Assembly (NCBI RefSeq): GCF_033963835.1
Contig: NZ_JAXBME010000003.1
Span: 310,001-374,000, forward strand
DNA length: 64,000 bases
Direction: 5' to 3'
Origin: Cytobacillus sp. IB215665
GTDB lineage: Bacteria; Bacillota; Bacilli; Bacillales; SM2101
Made by a program: the position numbers and the translations under genes. Shown piece by piece: positions 27,676 to 36,357 of this stretch. The notes beneath the pieces are model-generated. The model saw nothing but the letters and a program-made list of their open reading frames with translations, was not told where the DNA came from and searched no databases. Position 1 is the first letter of the stretch, and each line of letters begins with the position of its first letter.

Positions 27676-29031
27676 ATGAAGTATTCCTTAACAGTTACAA
27701 ATGAACACAGTCAAACTGTATATATTCCTAAAGAGATATTCAAACCTTCAATGGAACAAATTTTCTTCGGAACGATATCATGCGCATGCTCGATACAATC
27801 ACATTCATACAATGATCATGAGGTTATTATGTCTAAAGATGTCTATGAACAACTGCATATACCTCGATGTAGTAAAGTTCACCTTTTCACAGATGAGGAA
27901 AGAATATATGTAGGTCCGCTTATAGGTATATTTACAGCTGGTTTTACTGAGTCAAATTTGCGCCCGATAGGGAATAGATCATTGTTTTTTGCAAAGCTAT
28001 TAGCTGTAGAAGAAGCAATCGGAGCTTACGCTTATGTATTTGGTGCTCATCATATATGCTGGGAGAAAGGATTGGTAACAGGACATTTTTATACAGATGC
28101 TGGATGGAAACAAATTGAGGTCCCTCTCCCAAACGTTGTATACGATCGTTTACCAAATCGAAAAACAGAAAATCAACATTACTTTAAACATATTAAAGAA
28201 CGACTACAAAGAGAATATTCTATTCCTTGGTATAATCCAGGATTTTTTAATAAATGGAGTATTCACGAGCAGTTAATTACCGATCATTCCATTTCACATT
28301 TTCTTCCAGAAACAGAACGATATGCTGACTTATCACAATTAAATGATTTGCTAAAAAAATATCGACATGTTTATTTAAAGCCTATTAATGGCAGTCTTGG
28401 ATATGGTGTCTTTCAACTTTTTTATGTTGAAGATGAGAAGTGTTATTATTGTCGATATAGAGACAAATTCACGAAAAATCGGCTTCAAAAATTTCCAAAT
28501 CTAGAATCAATGATTAATCATTTATTTAAACAAAACCAACTTCAACAATATATTGTTCAACAAGGTATATCATTGTTAAGAATTGACGGTAGAACTGTTG
28601 ATTTTCGTATCCATACGAATAAAAATCGAGAGGGCAATTGGCAAGTCAGTGTTATAGCTGCTAAAATTGCTGGGAAAGGGAGCGCTACTACTCATTTAAA
28701 AAATGGAGGAATGGTTAAAACAATAGAGGAAGTTTTTACAGATGAAGAACAAAGAGCTGATATAATTGACCGCTTAACAGATGCTGTTATCTCACTTAGT
28801 AAAAGCATTGAAATTCGAACAGTAGGCTTAATTGGAGAAATTGGATTTGATATTGGCATTGATAAAGAGCTAAATATCTGGTTATTTGAAGCAAATTCTA
28901 AGCCAGGAAGAGCAATTTTTAATCATCCTAAACTACATGAGTACGATTTATTAAGCAGGAAGCTGTCCATGTTATTTGCCATTTATTTAACAGAAAAATC
29001 AATATTAGAGCCCGAGGTTATCTTTCAATGA
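27676..29031 (+). CDS. YheC/YheD-family ATP-grasp protein 3 (YheD-like)
   Basis: 451 residues, like B. subtilis YheD. N-terminal KYSLTVTNEHSQTVYIPKE and YVGPLIGIFTAGF, linker VPLPNVVYDRLPNRK, ATP-grasp core VYLKPINGSLGYGVFQL, TVDFRIHTNKN, GEIGFDIGID and IWLFEANSKPGR. ATG follows AGGAGC by 9 bases. It overlaps the fourth paralogue by 4 bp. Its local promoter, if any, would lie in or next to repeat copy 8. Confidence 0.9.
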   Translation: MKYSLTVTNEHSQTVYIPKEIFKPSMEQIFFGTISCACSIQSHSYNDHEVIMSKDVYEQLHIPRCSKVHLFTDEERIYVGPLIGIFTAGFTESNLRPIGNRSLFFAKLLAVEEAIGAYAYVFGAHHICWEKGLVTGHFYTDAGWKQIEVPLPNVVYDRLPNRKTENQHYFKHIKERLQREYSIPWYNPGFFNKWSIHEQLITDHSISHFLPETERYADLSQLNDLLKKYRHVYLKPINGSLGYGVFQLFYVEDEKCYYCRYRDKFTKNRLQKFPNLESMINHLFKQNQLQQYIVQQGISLLRIDGRTVDFRIHTNKNREGNWQVSVIAAKIAGKGSATTHLKNGGMVKTIEEVFTDEEQRADIIDRLTDAVISLSKSIEIRTVGLIGEIGFDIGIDKELNIWLFEANSKPGRAIFNHPKLHEYDLLSRKLSMLFAIYLTEKSILEPEVIFQ

Positions 29032-30224
29032 AACAGTTATATTATGACCCAAGCTCTCAAGAGTGGCATCAATCTATTGCAAAGGACACCCCCTTTTTTT
29101 TCGGTCAGAACAAACAGCTCACTACTTATTTAGAAACAATATTGCCTCACCTTATCCATTTCCCCGTTCTATGTAAAGGGTCAATGATTGGACCATTAAT
29201 TGGTATTATGACAAGTGCATCAAAAAAAGGCAAAGCTTTTTCTGGGAACCATCATATATTTCGACAAATTCAAGAAGCGTTACAGTCACTTGGAGGAGTA
29301 TGTGTAGTTTTCTCTTATGAGGGTATACGTAGTAATGGCATAACTGGTTACGTATATTACAAGAAGAAAAAAGGGTGGTTACAAATTCATGCTCCATTGC
29401 CACATATCATATATAACCGTATACCTTCTCAAGAGGATGAACAATTAGGAGCAAATGTTAAAGCAATAAAATTTTTTCAGGATCGTAAAATACCGATCGT
29501 AAACCCTTCCTTTTTCTTAAAACAAGATGTATTTTCCTCACTAGCTGAAAATAACATAACTAAAAAATATTTACCTGAAACTTCACAGCTAAAAAAACCC
29601 CAGCAGTGCAAAGACATGTTATCCACTTATGGTGTTGTTTATATAAAGCCAAATCGTGGTTGTAAAGGGGAAGGTATTAAAAGAGTTACGATAAAACACA
29701 ATGATACGGTCCAAGTAGAAGATGTAAAAACAACAGAACAGTTCTCGAGCATTGATATGTTTTTACATGCATACCCTATACTTTTCAACGGCAGTTATCT
29801 TATTCAGCAAGCAATTGATTCAGATGAAATAGATCAAAAGCGGTATGATTTGCGTATTTTTGCCCATAAGCAAGCAAAACAATTTATTATTAGTGGTATC
29901 GGTGTAAGACAGTCTATTACACAAGATGTTACTACCCACGTACCAAACGGAGGGAAGCTCCTTCCATTTGAAACTATCCAAGACCGTATAAATATAAATG
30001 AACTATATACTTTGGTTGATGAATGTGGGCAAGCGTTAAATAAAAAAATGGGGTTTATTGGAGAATTTTCAATTGATATAGGTAGATCGAAAGAAGGTAT
30101 GTTGTATATTTATGAAATCAATTCAAAACCGATGGTATTTGATGAAAAGCCTATACAAAAAAATGGAATAAACAACCTCGTCCAACTATTTCAAGAAGTC
30201 ACCGACTTTAAAACACCTACATGA
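29028..30224 (+). CDS. YheC/YheD-family ATP-grasp protein 4
   Basis: 398 residues; ATGA overlaps the stop of gene 3. It contains CKGSMIGPLIGIMTS, APLPHIIYNRIPS and the ATP-grasp core VYIKPNRGCKGEGIKRV (Cys in the Gly-rich loop instead of Ser), RYDLRIFAHKQ, GEFSIDIGRS and YIYEINSKPM. It is the most diverged of the four, with a shorter N-terminus. It probably acts with gene 3, to which it is translationally coupled, in spore coat or outer-layer modification; the chemistry is unknown. Confidence 0.88.
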   Translation: MKQLYYDPSSQEWHQSIAKDTPFFFGQNKQLTTYLETILPHLIHFPVLCKGSMIGPLIGIMTSASKKGKAFSGNHHIFRQIQEALQSLGGVCVVFSYEGIRSNGITGYVYYKKKKGWLQIHAPLPHIIYNRIPSQEDEQLGANVKAIKFFQDRKIPIVNPSFFLKQDVFSSLAENNITKKYLPETSQLKKPQQCKDMLSTYGVVYIKPNRGCKGEGIKRVTIKHNDTVQVEDVKTTEQFSSIDMFLHAYPILFNGSYLIQQAIDSDEIDQKRYDLRIFAHKQAKQFIISGIGVRQSITQDVTTHVPNGGKLLPFETIQDRININELYTLVDECGQALNKKMGFIGEFSIDIGRSKEGMLYIYEINSKPMVFDEKPIQKNGINNLVQLFQEVTDFKTPT

Positions 30225-30306
30225 AATATTTTATCAAGCCCCTTAAAAATAATTTTTTAAATTCTACACAAACTATGAATGTAACTTCAATAGGAGGTGT
30301 TCATTG

Positions 30307-30492
30307 ATGACTGATGAAAGAACTGACAAAAAAGATCTTCTAAATGAAGGACGAGACAAAGCTTACTTCGATATTGATCGGATGATTAACGAAGGAATGG
30401 CTGGTGGTTCAGTTCATTCATGCTACAATTGTACTAATATTGAAGAAGCCAGAGATGTTGTTGAAGAGGAACCTCCACATGAAATAACATAA
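30307..30492 (+). CDS. Small acidic hypothetical protein
   Basis: 61 residues from the ATG at 30307, nine bases after a perfect AGGAGG; an in-frame TTG lies one codon earlier. Sequence highlights: AYFDIDRMINEGMAGGSVHS, two cysteines (SCYNC), and a very acidic C-terminus. No family recognised. It follows the ATP-grasp genes by 82 bp and precedes a terminator, so it may be the last gene of that sporulation-linked unit. Confidence 0.75.
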   Translation: MTDERTDKKDLLNEGRDKAYFDIDRMINEGMAGGSVHSCYNCTNIEEARDVVEEEPPHEIT

Positions 30493-30522
30493 TTGTCACT
30501 GAATAAACCTCTAAAAAGAAGC

Positions 30523-30552
30523 TCGACAGGTACATAACGTACCTGTCGTTTA
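30523..30552 (+). terminator. Terminator after the ATP-grasp cluster
   Basis: CGACAGGTAC and GTACCTGTCG form a perfect 10-bp stem with a 5-nt loop, then TTTACTGTT. Confidence 0.85.
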
Positions 30553-30643
30553 CTGTTATAATGATAGGTGATATGAACGTTCATAGCGTGATATACTTTA
30601 CTAAATCATGTTGAACTAAAAATACATATTAAGGTGAGTTACG

Positions 30644-31540
30644 ATGATTGAAAAATTGCAACAATTATATGGTGAAGCAGTATTGCTAGAAAAACCAACA
30701 ACAAACATACATAATTATGATTGTTTTGAAACGAAAGACGGCACAGATATCTATCTAGCTAAAAACGCAGTAACAGAGAAAGAGAAAGAACTACTAGCAC
30801 TGCTGTTAACACCTGTGCATAACTATAAAGAAGCCTTATCAAAGGAAGAAGTATTTTGGAGAAATGTACTGTTTAACGATAAGGTACATAATGAATCAGA
30901 CATTCAGCCTTCACAAATACGATTTATTCACTTTTACATCCCTACAGCTTTATACGATAAAGATGACTTTCTAGATACTATGAAAGAGCTTTTTTACTCT
31001 AAAATTTTCATTCTTTGGGAAAGCAATCAAATGGGTACGATCATTGAATATTATGAGCCGAAGCAAGATAGAATTCAGTTTCATGAATTTATTGAAATTA
31101 TTGCTAGTGATCTGTTTATAAACATCCAATTATTTGTAGGTCATGTACATCTATTCTCCGAGAAGGTCAAACAATATTTTCACGAGGAAAAAGTATTTTT
31201 TCAACAGGCTAAAGCTAAACTTTCACATGAAAAGTTATATAAGCTTGAAGACGTTTTTCCAATCCTCTTTTTACATGAACCATCAAAGAATATTTTGCCT
31301 CATGTAGCAGAAAATTTATTTTCAAATATTGGAAAAGATGATGAATTACTTCAAACAATAAAGTTGTTTATTGAATGCAACTTAAATATTTCCCTCGCAT
31401 CAAAAAAACTGTTCATTCATCGCAATAGCTTACAATATAGAATAGATCGTTTTATAGAAAAAACAGGGATTGATATTAAAAGCTTCAAAGGTGCTTTTAC
31501 GACGTATGTAGCAATTGTTTATAAACATGTTAACTATTAA
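30644..31540 (+). CDS. PucR/CdaR-type helix-turn-helix regulator, YxkF-like
   Basis: 298 residues. No obvious N-terminal sensor motif; the C-terminal 60 residues are the HTH_30 domain (LFIECNLNISLASKKLFIHR and NSLQYRIDRFIEKTGIDI). B. subtilis yxkF, of similar length, lies directly beside msmX, and the same order is found here, so a link to carbohydrate uptake is plausible. ATG follows AAGGTGAG. A strong terminator closes the gene before msmX, so the two are transcribed separately. Confidence 0.88.
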   Translation: MIEKLQQLYGEAVLLEKPTTNIHNYDCFETKDGTDIYLAKNAVTEKEKELLALLLTPVHNYKEALSKEEVFWRNVLFNDKVHNESDIQPSQIRFIHFYIPTALYDKDDFLDTMKELFYSKIFILWESNQMGTIIEYYEPKQDRIQFHEFIEIIASDLFINIQLFVGHVHLFSEKVKQYFHEEKVFFQQAKAKLSHEKLYKLEDVFPILFLHEPSKNILPHVAENLFSNIGKDDELLQTIKLFIECNLNISLASKKLFIHRNSLQYRIDRFIEKTGIDIKSFKGAFTTYVAIVYKHVNY

Positions 31541-31562
31541 TGTAATATTCCTAATGTTTAAT

Positions 31563-31608
31563 GGAGACGATATAAGTTGGGTTTACAACTTGCTGTCTCC
31601 ATTTTGTT
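31563..31608 (+). terminator. Terminator of the YxkF-like gene
   Basis: GGAGAC and GTCTCC plus the inner AAGTTG and CAACTT form an interrupted stem, followed by ATTTTGTT. Confidence 0.75.
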
Positions 31609-31778
31609 AATCATTTTACAGAACACTGCTAGAAACTTGTTACAATAAAGTGACGATAGCATAGGATTTTTGGTGTTTTATGTACCATTTTGTGAAACAT
31701 GCACAATCGTACTTTCTTTTTTTGTGCAACCCTTACATTTACTATTAGATATATTATTATGTAGACTATTACTATATT

Positions 31779-31794
31779 AAGAAAGCGTTCACAA
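31779..31794 (+). promoter_or_regulatory. CcpA cre-like site upstream of msmX
   Basis: AAGAAAGCGTTCACAA matches the cre pattern WTGNAANCGNWNNCAW at all fixed positions but the first T. It lies about 25 bp before the msmX start, where CcpA binding would block transcription when glucose is available. Confidence 0.6.
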
Positions 31795-31818
31795 TAATCC
31801 TACTAGGAGGCAACAACA

Positions 31819-32919
31819 ATGGCTGAATTAAAATTAGAACATATCTATAAAAAATACGATAATGACGTAACAGCAGTTAAAGACTTTAACCTTCATATTA
31901 AGGACAAAGAGTTTATCGTATTTGTAGGACCATCAGGATGTGGTAAGTCGACTACACTACGTATGATTGCTGGACTTGAAGAAATCTCTTCTGGTGACTT
32001 TTATATTGGAGATAAAAAAATGAATGATGTAGCACCAAAAGACCGAGACATTGCGATGGTGTTCCAAAACTATGCATTATACCCACATATGAACGTCTAT
32101 GACAACATGGCATTTGGACTTAAGCTTAGAAAAACACCAAAGGCTGAAATCGAAAAGCGTGTTAATGATGCTGCGAGAATTTTAGGATTAGAAGAATATT
32201 TAAAGCGTAAGCCAAAAGCATTATCTGGGGGTCAACGTCAGCGTGTTGCACTTGGACGTGCAATTGTTCGAGACGCAAAAGTTTTCTTAATGGACGAACC
32301 ACTTTCAAACTTAGATGCTAAGCTACGTGTTGCTATGCGTTCAGAAATTACAAAATTACACCAACGCTTACAAACAACAACTATTTACGTAACACATGAC
32401 CAAACAGAAGCAATGACAATGGCTACACGCTTGGTTGTTATGAAAGATGGTATTATTCAACAAATTGGTACTCCTACAGAAGTATATGAAAACCCTGAAA
32501 ATATGTTTGTCGGTGGATTCATTGGTTCTCCTGCTATGAACTTCTTTAAAGGTACATTACAGGAAGATGGTAATTTCAAAATTGGTAACATTACTATCTC
32601 AGTTCCTGAAGGAAAAATGAAAACATTACGTGATAAAAAGTATGTGAACAAGGAGTTAACTTTAGGTGTTCGTCCTGAAAATATTCATGATGAGCCCGTA
32701 TTCCTTGAATCATCACCAAATACAAAATTCAGAGCTACAATCGAGGTAGCTGAGCTTATGGGTGCAGAAACTATGCTCTATTCACAGCTTGGTAACCAAA
32801 GCTTTATCGCACGTGTTGATGCTCGCTCAAAAATCTCTCACGGAGATGTAGTGGAATTTGCGTTCGATATGAACAAATCTCATTTCTTCGACAATGAAAC
32901 AGAAGAACGTATTCGATAA
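31819..32919 (+). CDS. msmX: MsmX multi-sugar ABC transporter ATPase
   Basis: 366 residues. Walker A GPSGCGKST (37-45), Q-loop Q83, signature LSGGQ (135-139), Walker B VFLMDE (155-160), the switch His in VTHDQTEAM, and a C-terminal OB/TOBE regulatory domain. Near-identity in motif and length to B. subtilis MsmX, the shared ATPase that powers several oligosaccharide importers (maltodextrin, arabino-oligosaccharides, galactan). It works at the inner membrane with permeases encoded elsewhere; none is in this window. ATG follows AGGAGG. Confidence 0.95.
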   Translation: MAELKLEHIYKKYDNDVTAVKDFNLHIKDKEFIVFVGPSGCGKSTTLRMIAGLEEISSGDFYIGDKKMNDVAPKDRDIAMVFQNYALYPHMNVYDNMAFGLKLRKTPKAEIEKRVNDAARILGLEEYLKRKPKALSGGQRQRVALGRAIVRDAKVFLMDEPLSNLDAKLRVAMRSEITKLHQRLQTTTIYVTHDQTEAMTMATRLVVMKDGIIQQIGTPTEVYENPENMFVGGFIGSPAMNFFKGTLQEDGNFKIGNITISVPEGKMKTLRDKKYVNKELTLGVRPENIHDEPVFLESSPNTKFRATIEVAELMGAETMLYSQLGNQSFIARVDARSKISHGDVVEFAFDMNKSHFFDNETEERIR

Positions 32920-32934
32920 ATACCTACAATAGAA

Positions 32935-33016
32935 AAGGGTCTAGCACTACACAATATTTGTATAATGGGGATTATCCCATAAGACAATATGACTGTAGTG
33001 TTAGGCTCTTTTTTAT
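32935..33016 (+). terminator. Long terminator of msmX
   Basis: GGGTCTAGCACTACA pairs, with G-U wobbles, with TGTAGTGTTAGGCTC; an inner hairpin GGGATTATCCC sits in the loop. TTTTTT follows. Confidence 0.7.
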
Positions 33017-33018
33017 AT

Positions 33019-33095
33019 GGCTGTTTTCGCATAATTAGTATTTTTTGTACTAACACCTAAACACGTTTCAATCAATTGCTATTACTTACCGTCCA
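33019..33095 (+). repeat. Dispersed intergenic repeat, copy 9 (truncated)
   Basis: The left end GGCTGTTTTCGCATAATTAG and CTAAACACGTTTCAATCAAT match the family; the right end is missing. It begins directly after the msmX terminator. Confidence 0.55.
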
Positions 33096-33116
33096 TTTGT
33101 TCAAATTAGGTAACAT

Positions 33117-33377
33117 TCAAATGATATTATTTTCTTGTTCTTTAATTAAGCTCACAAACTCATGTTGGCAAGATGCACAAAATAAAATGTGTGGACATTC
33201 ATGGTTACTTAACGTAGTCCCATATCCATCATTTCTCTTTAAATGGTCAATTTCCATGTAAGGACTGTAATCATCATAATAGTCCATTACCCTTCCTCTA
33301 TCCTCAGTTCCTTCTCCACATACAGGACAATTAACCGCGAAATTTCCTAGCCCATTACAAAGTGGGCACATAAACAT
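33117..33377 (-). CDS. Small zinc-ribbon-like protein
   Basis: 86 residues with CPLC, CPVC and CPHILFCASC, eight cysteine/histidine ligands that could hold two zinc ions, resembling an HNH/zinc-finger-like fragment (YMEIDHLKRNDGYG, NHECPHILFC). No catalytic assignment is possible. ATG at 33377 lies behind GAGGTGG. Convergent with msmX, upstream of the SASP gene on the other strand. Confidence 0.7.
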   Translation of the reverse strand: MFMCPLCNGLGNFAVNCPVCGEGTEDRGRVMDYYDDYSPYMEIDHLKRNDGYGTTLSNHECPHILFCASCQHEFVSLIKEQENNII

Positions 33378-33493
33378 TAAACCACCTCATTTACATACGC
33401 ATAAAATTAGTTTGTTAATAACGAGGTGGATAAATGTATTATTTCATGAAAAAGTAATGATTGTTAACTAACAACCATTACCAATCTAATTCA

Positions 33494-33523
33494 TGAATAT
33501 CATCTTTCAAATACGTCATAATA
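33494..33523 (+). promoter_or_regulatory. Sigma-G (forespore) promoter of the SASP gene
   Basis: TGAATA (33494-33499), a 17-base spacer, and CATAATA (33517-33523) fit the sigma-G pattern of SASP genes (TGAATA / CATAnTA). Start of transcription is expected near 33530, leaving a leader of about 150 nt before the SASP start codon. Confidence 0.75.
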
Positions 33524-33543
33524 CTAGATAAACATTTAATTTA

Positions 33544-33646
33544 TTGGGTAAAGCCAAGTTTGGCATGTGGATGTATGATGTTCAGTAATAGATGCTGAAT
33601 ATGATTAAAGACCATACAGCTGGTGCAAATCCAGCCTACCCAACCA
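33544..33646 (+). ncRNA. tRNA-like cloverleaf in the SASP leader
   Basis: Hand folding gives a four-way junction: P1 TTGGGTA/TACCCAA (33544-33550 with 33637-33643), P2 GCCA/TGGC with loop AGTT (33553-33564), P3 TGTATG/CATACA (572-577 with 613-618) continuing as ATGTTCAG/CTGAATAT with a 10-nt bulge, and P4 GCTGG/CCAGC with a 7-nt loop TGCAAAT. P4 and its loop mimic a tRNA T-arm, two bases separate P1 and P2 as in tRNA, and CCA follows at 644-646. There is no anticodon arm of normal size. It may be a regulatory leader, a decayed tRNA, or an unnamed structured RNA. Confidence 0.5.
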
Positions 33647-33680
33647 AAATTAGAATTATGATGAGGAGATGAAACAAATC

Positions 33681-33902
33681 ATGCAAAATCAACCACAAGC
33701 AAACAATTCGTCGTCAAACCAACTTGTCGTAGCCGGTGCTCAACAAGCAATAGATCAAATGAAATATGAAATTGCAAATGAATTCGGTGTAAACTTAGGA
33801 CCTGACACTACTTCTAGAGCAAATGGATCAGTTGGAGGAGAAATTACCAAGAGATTAGTTTCTATGGCTGAATCACAACTTGGTGGTCACCAACAACCGT
33901 AA
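33681..33902 (+). CDS. Alpha/beta-type small acid-soluble spore protein
   Basis: 73 residues from ATG 33681; an in-frame ATG at 33669 touches the GAGGAG site and is rejected. The conserved SASP features are [40 protein letters not shown] and [15 protein letters not shown]. The germination protease cuts within the EIANEFGV region. The protein coats forespore DNA and protects it from UV and heat. B. subtilis sspB also lies in the yheC/D neighbourhood. Transcribed from a sigma-G promoter with an unusual structured leader. Confidence 0.95.
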   Translation: MQNQPQANNSSSNQLVVAGAQQAIDQMKYEIANEFGVNLGPDTTSRANGSVGGEITKRLVSMAESQLGGHQQP

Positions 33903-33929
33903 TAACAAACAAAACTAAATAACATGGCT

Positions 33930-33970
33930 AAGGTCTCAAGATAATCTTGGGACCTTTTTGTTGTTTTTTT
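33930..33970 (+). terminator. Terminator of the SASP gene
   Basis: AGGTCTCAAGA and TCTTGGGACCT pair (one G-U), with a 3-nt loop, then TTTTTGTTG and a T run. Confidence 0.85.
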
Positions 33971-34439
33971 GGCAGACATTTTATAAATTATTATTTCCAT
34001 TTCACCAAAACTATACAGCTACGTGAATACATGTCAAAATCTGTAGGCGTTAAGTGTTTAAATCTTAGTCAGAAAAGTATATTGTTTAAAGCAATGTAAT
34101 TTGGTGGTTTTCTACATATAGCTAAGCATTTAAGAGCAATCATTTAATGTAGGCGTTTTCACTACATAAAAACTATATTGGAGTTTTTGATAAATATGTG
34201 TATAATGTTTATTTGTGTATTAATGTCAAATTCATAGTGTACACATAATTAATTGTTTTATTAAACTGCTAATTGTTATTTTTTGTGCAAACAGTATAAC
34301 CACTGATACAACTAGCATCCTGCACCTTTGCTATTTTCATCTTATAAGGCTTAGAAAAACTTATCTTACAGTAAATTTTCAAGATAAATCGAAAAGGGCC
34401 TATTAAAATAAAACTCATCATTACTTTAATTTTTTAATT

Positions 34440-34640
34440 ATAGTAGTTCAACAATAAGGACATGCGTCGGAAATGTAGCATCGGAGTGAAGCTCCTTGGA
34501 AAAACATCTTTGCTGCATCGTTTCGTGGACTTAATTCTCTGCAAAAAAATTGATGTCCAAAATGACACTTGCACATACATGTGTAAAATAATCCTACTAA
34601 AACAGCAAAATTCAAATACAAGCACGGGATTTGCACATTT
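34440..34640. repeat. Possible remnant of a dispersed or insertion element
   Basis: This 200-bp block differs in composition from its AT-rich flanks and is open in several frames on both strands without a ribosome binding site. Its reverse strand (GATGCAGCAAAGATG, TTCACTCCGATGCTACA) gives me the impression of repeated transposase-associated DNA in bacilli, but I cannot name it. The remaining gap (33971-34711) has no other recognisable feature. Confidence 0.3.
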
Positions 34641-34711
34641 TATTAAGTTGTTTCACAAGTCTTTTTTTCCAGATTTTCCGAACCATTTCATATAAACAAA
34701 GAGGTGATTAT

Positions 34712-36163
34712 TTGTATACTGAAACTTTAAAGAATCAATGGTTTTCAAATGTAAGAGGTGACATATTAGCTGGAATTACAGTAGCATTAGCCCTAATCCC
34801 TGAGGCGATTGCTTTTGCCATTATAGCTGGTGTTGATCCAATGGTTGGTTTATATGCCTCTTTCTGTATCGCTGTGCTAATTTCGATTTTTGGTGGTCGA
34901 CCAGGAATGATTTCAGCTGCAACAGGAGCAATGGCATTATTGATGGTCGATTTAGTTAAAGATCATGGCCTAGAATATTTACTAGCTGCAACGATATTAA
35001 CAGGAATTATACAGTTCATATTAGGTATTTTGAAAATAGGCAGGTTTATTACATTTATTCCACAAGCCGTTATCATTGGCTTTGTTAATGCATTAGCGAT
35101 ATTAATATTTATGGCTCAGCTACCCCACTTCATTGGAGAAACTTGGATGATGTATGCGATGGTTGCTGGATCTTTAGCGATTATTTATATTTTACCGAGA
35201 TTTACAAAAGCAATCCCATCCCCACTTGTAGCGATTATCGTCATGACGATTTTGGCAATTACTTTAAGCCTTGATGTTCGTACAGTTGGTGACATGGGGG
35301 CAATTACGAGATCTTTACCTATGTTCCATTTACCAAATATACCATTAACACTTGAAACATTATTAATTATCTTACCTTATTCTTTACCATTAGCATTTGT
35401 TGGTATTATTGAATCATTATTAACAGCAACAATTGTCGATGAGATGACAGAAACAAAAAGTGATAAAAATAGAGAAGTAAAAGGTCAGGGATTTGCAAAC
35501 TTTGTAACTGGCTTTTTTGGAGGAATGGCAGGCTGTGCTATGATAGGGCAATCAGTCATTAACGTTCGTTCAGGTGGTCGTGGACGCTTATCCTCTTTAG
35601 TTGCAGGTCTCTTTTTACTATTTTTAATTATTGTGTTAGGCGACATCGTAACACAAATTCCAATGGGTGCGCTTGTAGGTGTTATGATCATGGTTTCTAT
35701 CGGTACATTTGATTGGACATCATTACGTGAGATTGCCAAAATCCCTCGTCCTGATGCTGTTGTCTTAATAGCAACTGTCTCGATCGTTGTAACGACTCAT
35801 GACCTTGCAATGGGTGTATTTTCAGGCGTATTATTAAGTGCCTTATTCTTTGGTTGGAAGATGGCAAAAATCAAATCAAACGAAGTCGTTAAAGACGGTA
35901 TAAAAACATACCATATAAAAGGACAAATGTTTTTTGGTACGATGGCTCACTTCGTAGAGTTATTCGATTATCATGCAGACCCTGATGAAATTGTCATTGA
36001 TTTTAGTTCATCACATGTGTGGGATCATTCAGCTGTTACTGCCATATCAAAGGTAAAGCAAAAATATGAAAACATAAACAAAAAAGTAACAATTACAGGT
36101 CTAAATGAAGATAGCCAAACAATCGTAAATCAAGTAGGATTATCTTCTTCCTCCGGGCATTAA
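34712..36163 (+). CDS. SulP-family anion transporter with STAS domain
   Basis: 483 residues from TTG 34712, five bases after AGAGGTG; ORF extension to 34631 lacks a ribosome binding site. Membrane part with the SulP motif [20 protein letters not shown], then [11 protein letters not shown] and [20 protein letters not shown], about 12 helices; C-terminal cytosolic STAS domain (about 395-483, [18 protein letters not shown]). It takes up sulfate, bicarbonate or another anion; not assignable. Resembles B. subtilis YbaR. Terminated by a perfect hairpin. Confidence 0.93.
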   Translation: MYTETLKNQWFSNVRGDILAGITVALALIPEAIAFAIIAGVDPMVGLYASFCIAVLISIFGGRPGMISAATGAMALLMVDLVKDHGLEYLLAATILTGIIQFILGILKIGRFITFIPQAVIIGFVNALAILIFMAQLPHFIGETWMMYAMVAGSLAIIYILPRFTKAIPSPLVAIIVMTILAITLSLDVRTVGDMGAITRSLPMFHLPNIPLTLETLLIILPYSLPLAFVGIIESLLTATIVDEMTETKSDKNREVKGQGFANFVTGFFGGMAGCAMIGQSVINVRSGGRGRLSSLVAGLFLLFLIIVLGDIVTQIPMGALVGVMIMVSIGTFDWTSLREIAKIPRPDAVVLIATVSIVVTTHDLAMGVFSGVLLSALFFGWKMAKIKSNEVVKDGIKTYHIKGQMFFGTMAHFVELFDYHADPDEIVIDFSSSHVWDHSAVTAISKVKQKYENINKKVTITGLNEDSQTIVNQVGLSSSSGH

Positions 36164-36172
36164 TTAAACGAT

Positions 36173-36218
36173 AAAAAAAGGAGTAACAAATAACTTATTA
36201 TTTGTTACTCCTTTTTAT
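36173..36218. terminator. Terminator of the SulP gene
   Basis: AAAGGAGTAACAAATAA and TTATTTGTTACTCCTTT form a stem of about 17 bp, with A before and T after. Confidence 0.88.
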
Positions 36219-36357
36219 TTTGACTTTACTGAAATATAAACAACACTGCTTCTATTTTAGGTAATTTAGTATCCTTTGTCTCTCCACATCATAAATTTAT
36301 TAGCACATATTATAACCATGTGAGCATATAAATAGCTAGGCATTCGCAAGTAGTCAT

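Noticed and set aside
33544-33646. Functional tRNA
   Set aside because: The middle arm is far too long, no 7-nt anticodon loop is present, the T-loop lacks the usual TTC and the D-arm has no GG; hence only tRNA-like.
33544-33646. Cobalamin riboswitch, suggested by GGTGCAAATCC
   Set aside because: The rest of the B12-box region and the usual long peripheral domains are not seen, and the order of helices does not fit.
34434-34636. Two overlapping 62-63-codon minus ORFs
   Set aside because: No ribosome binding site and no domain; better seen as part of a repeat relic.
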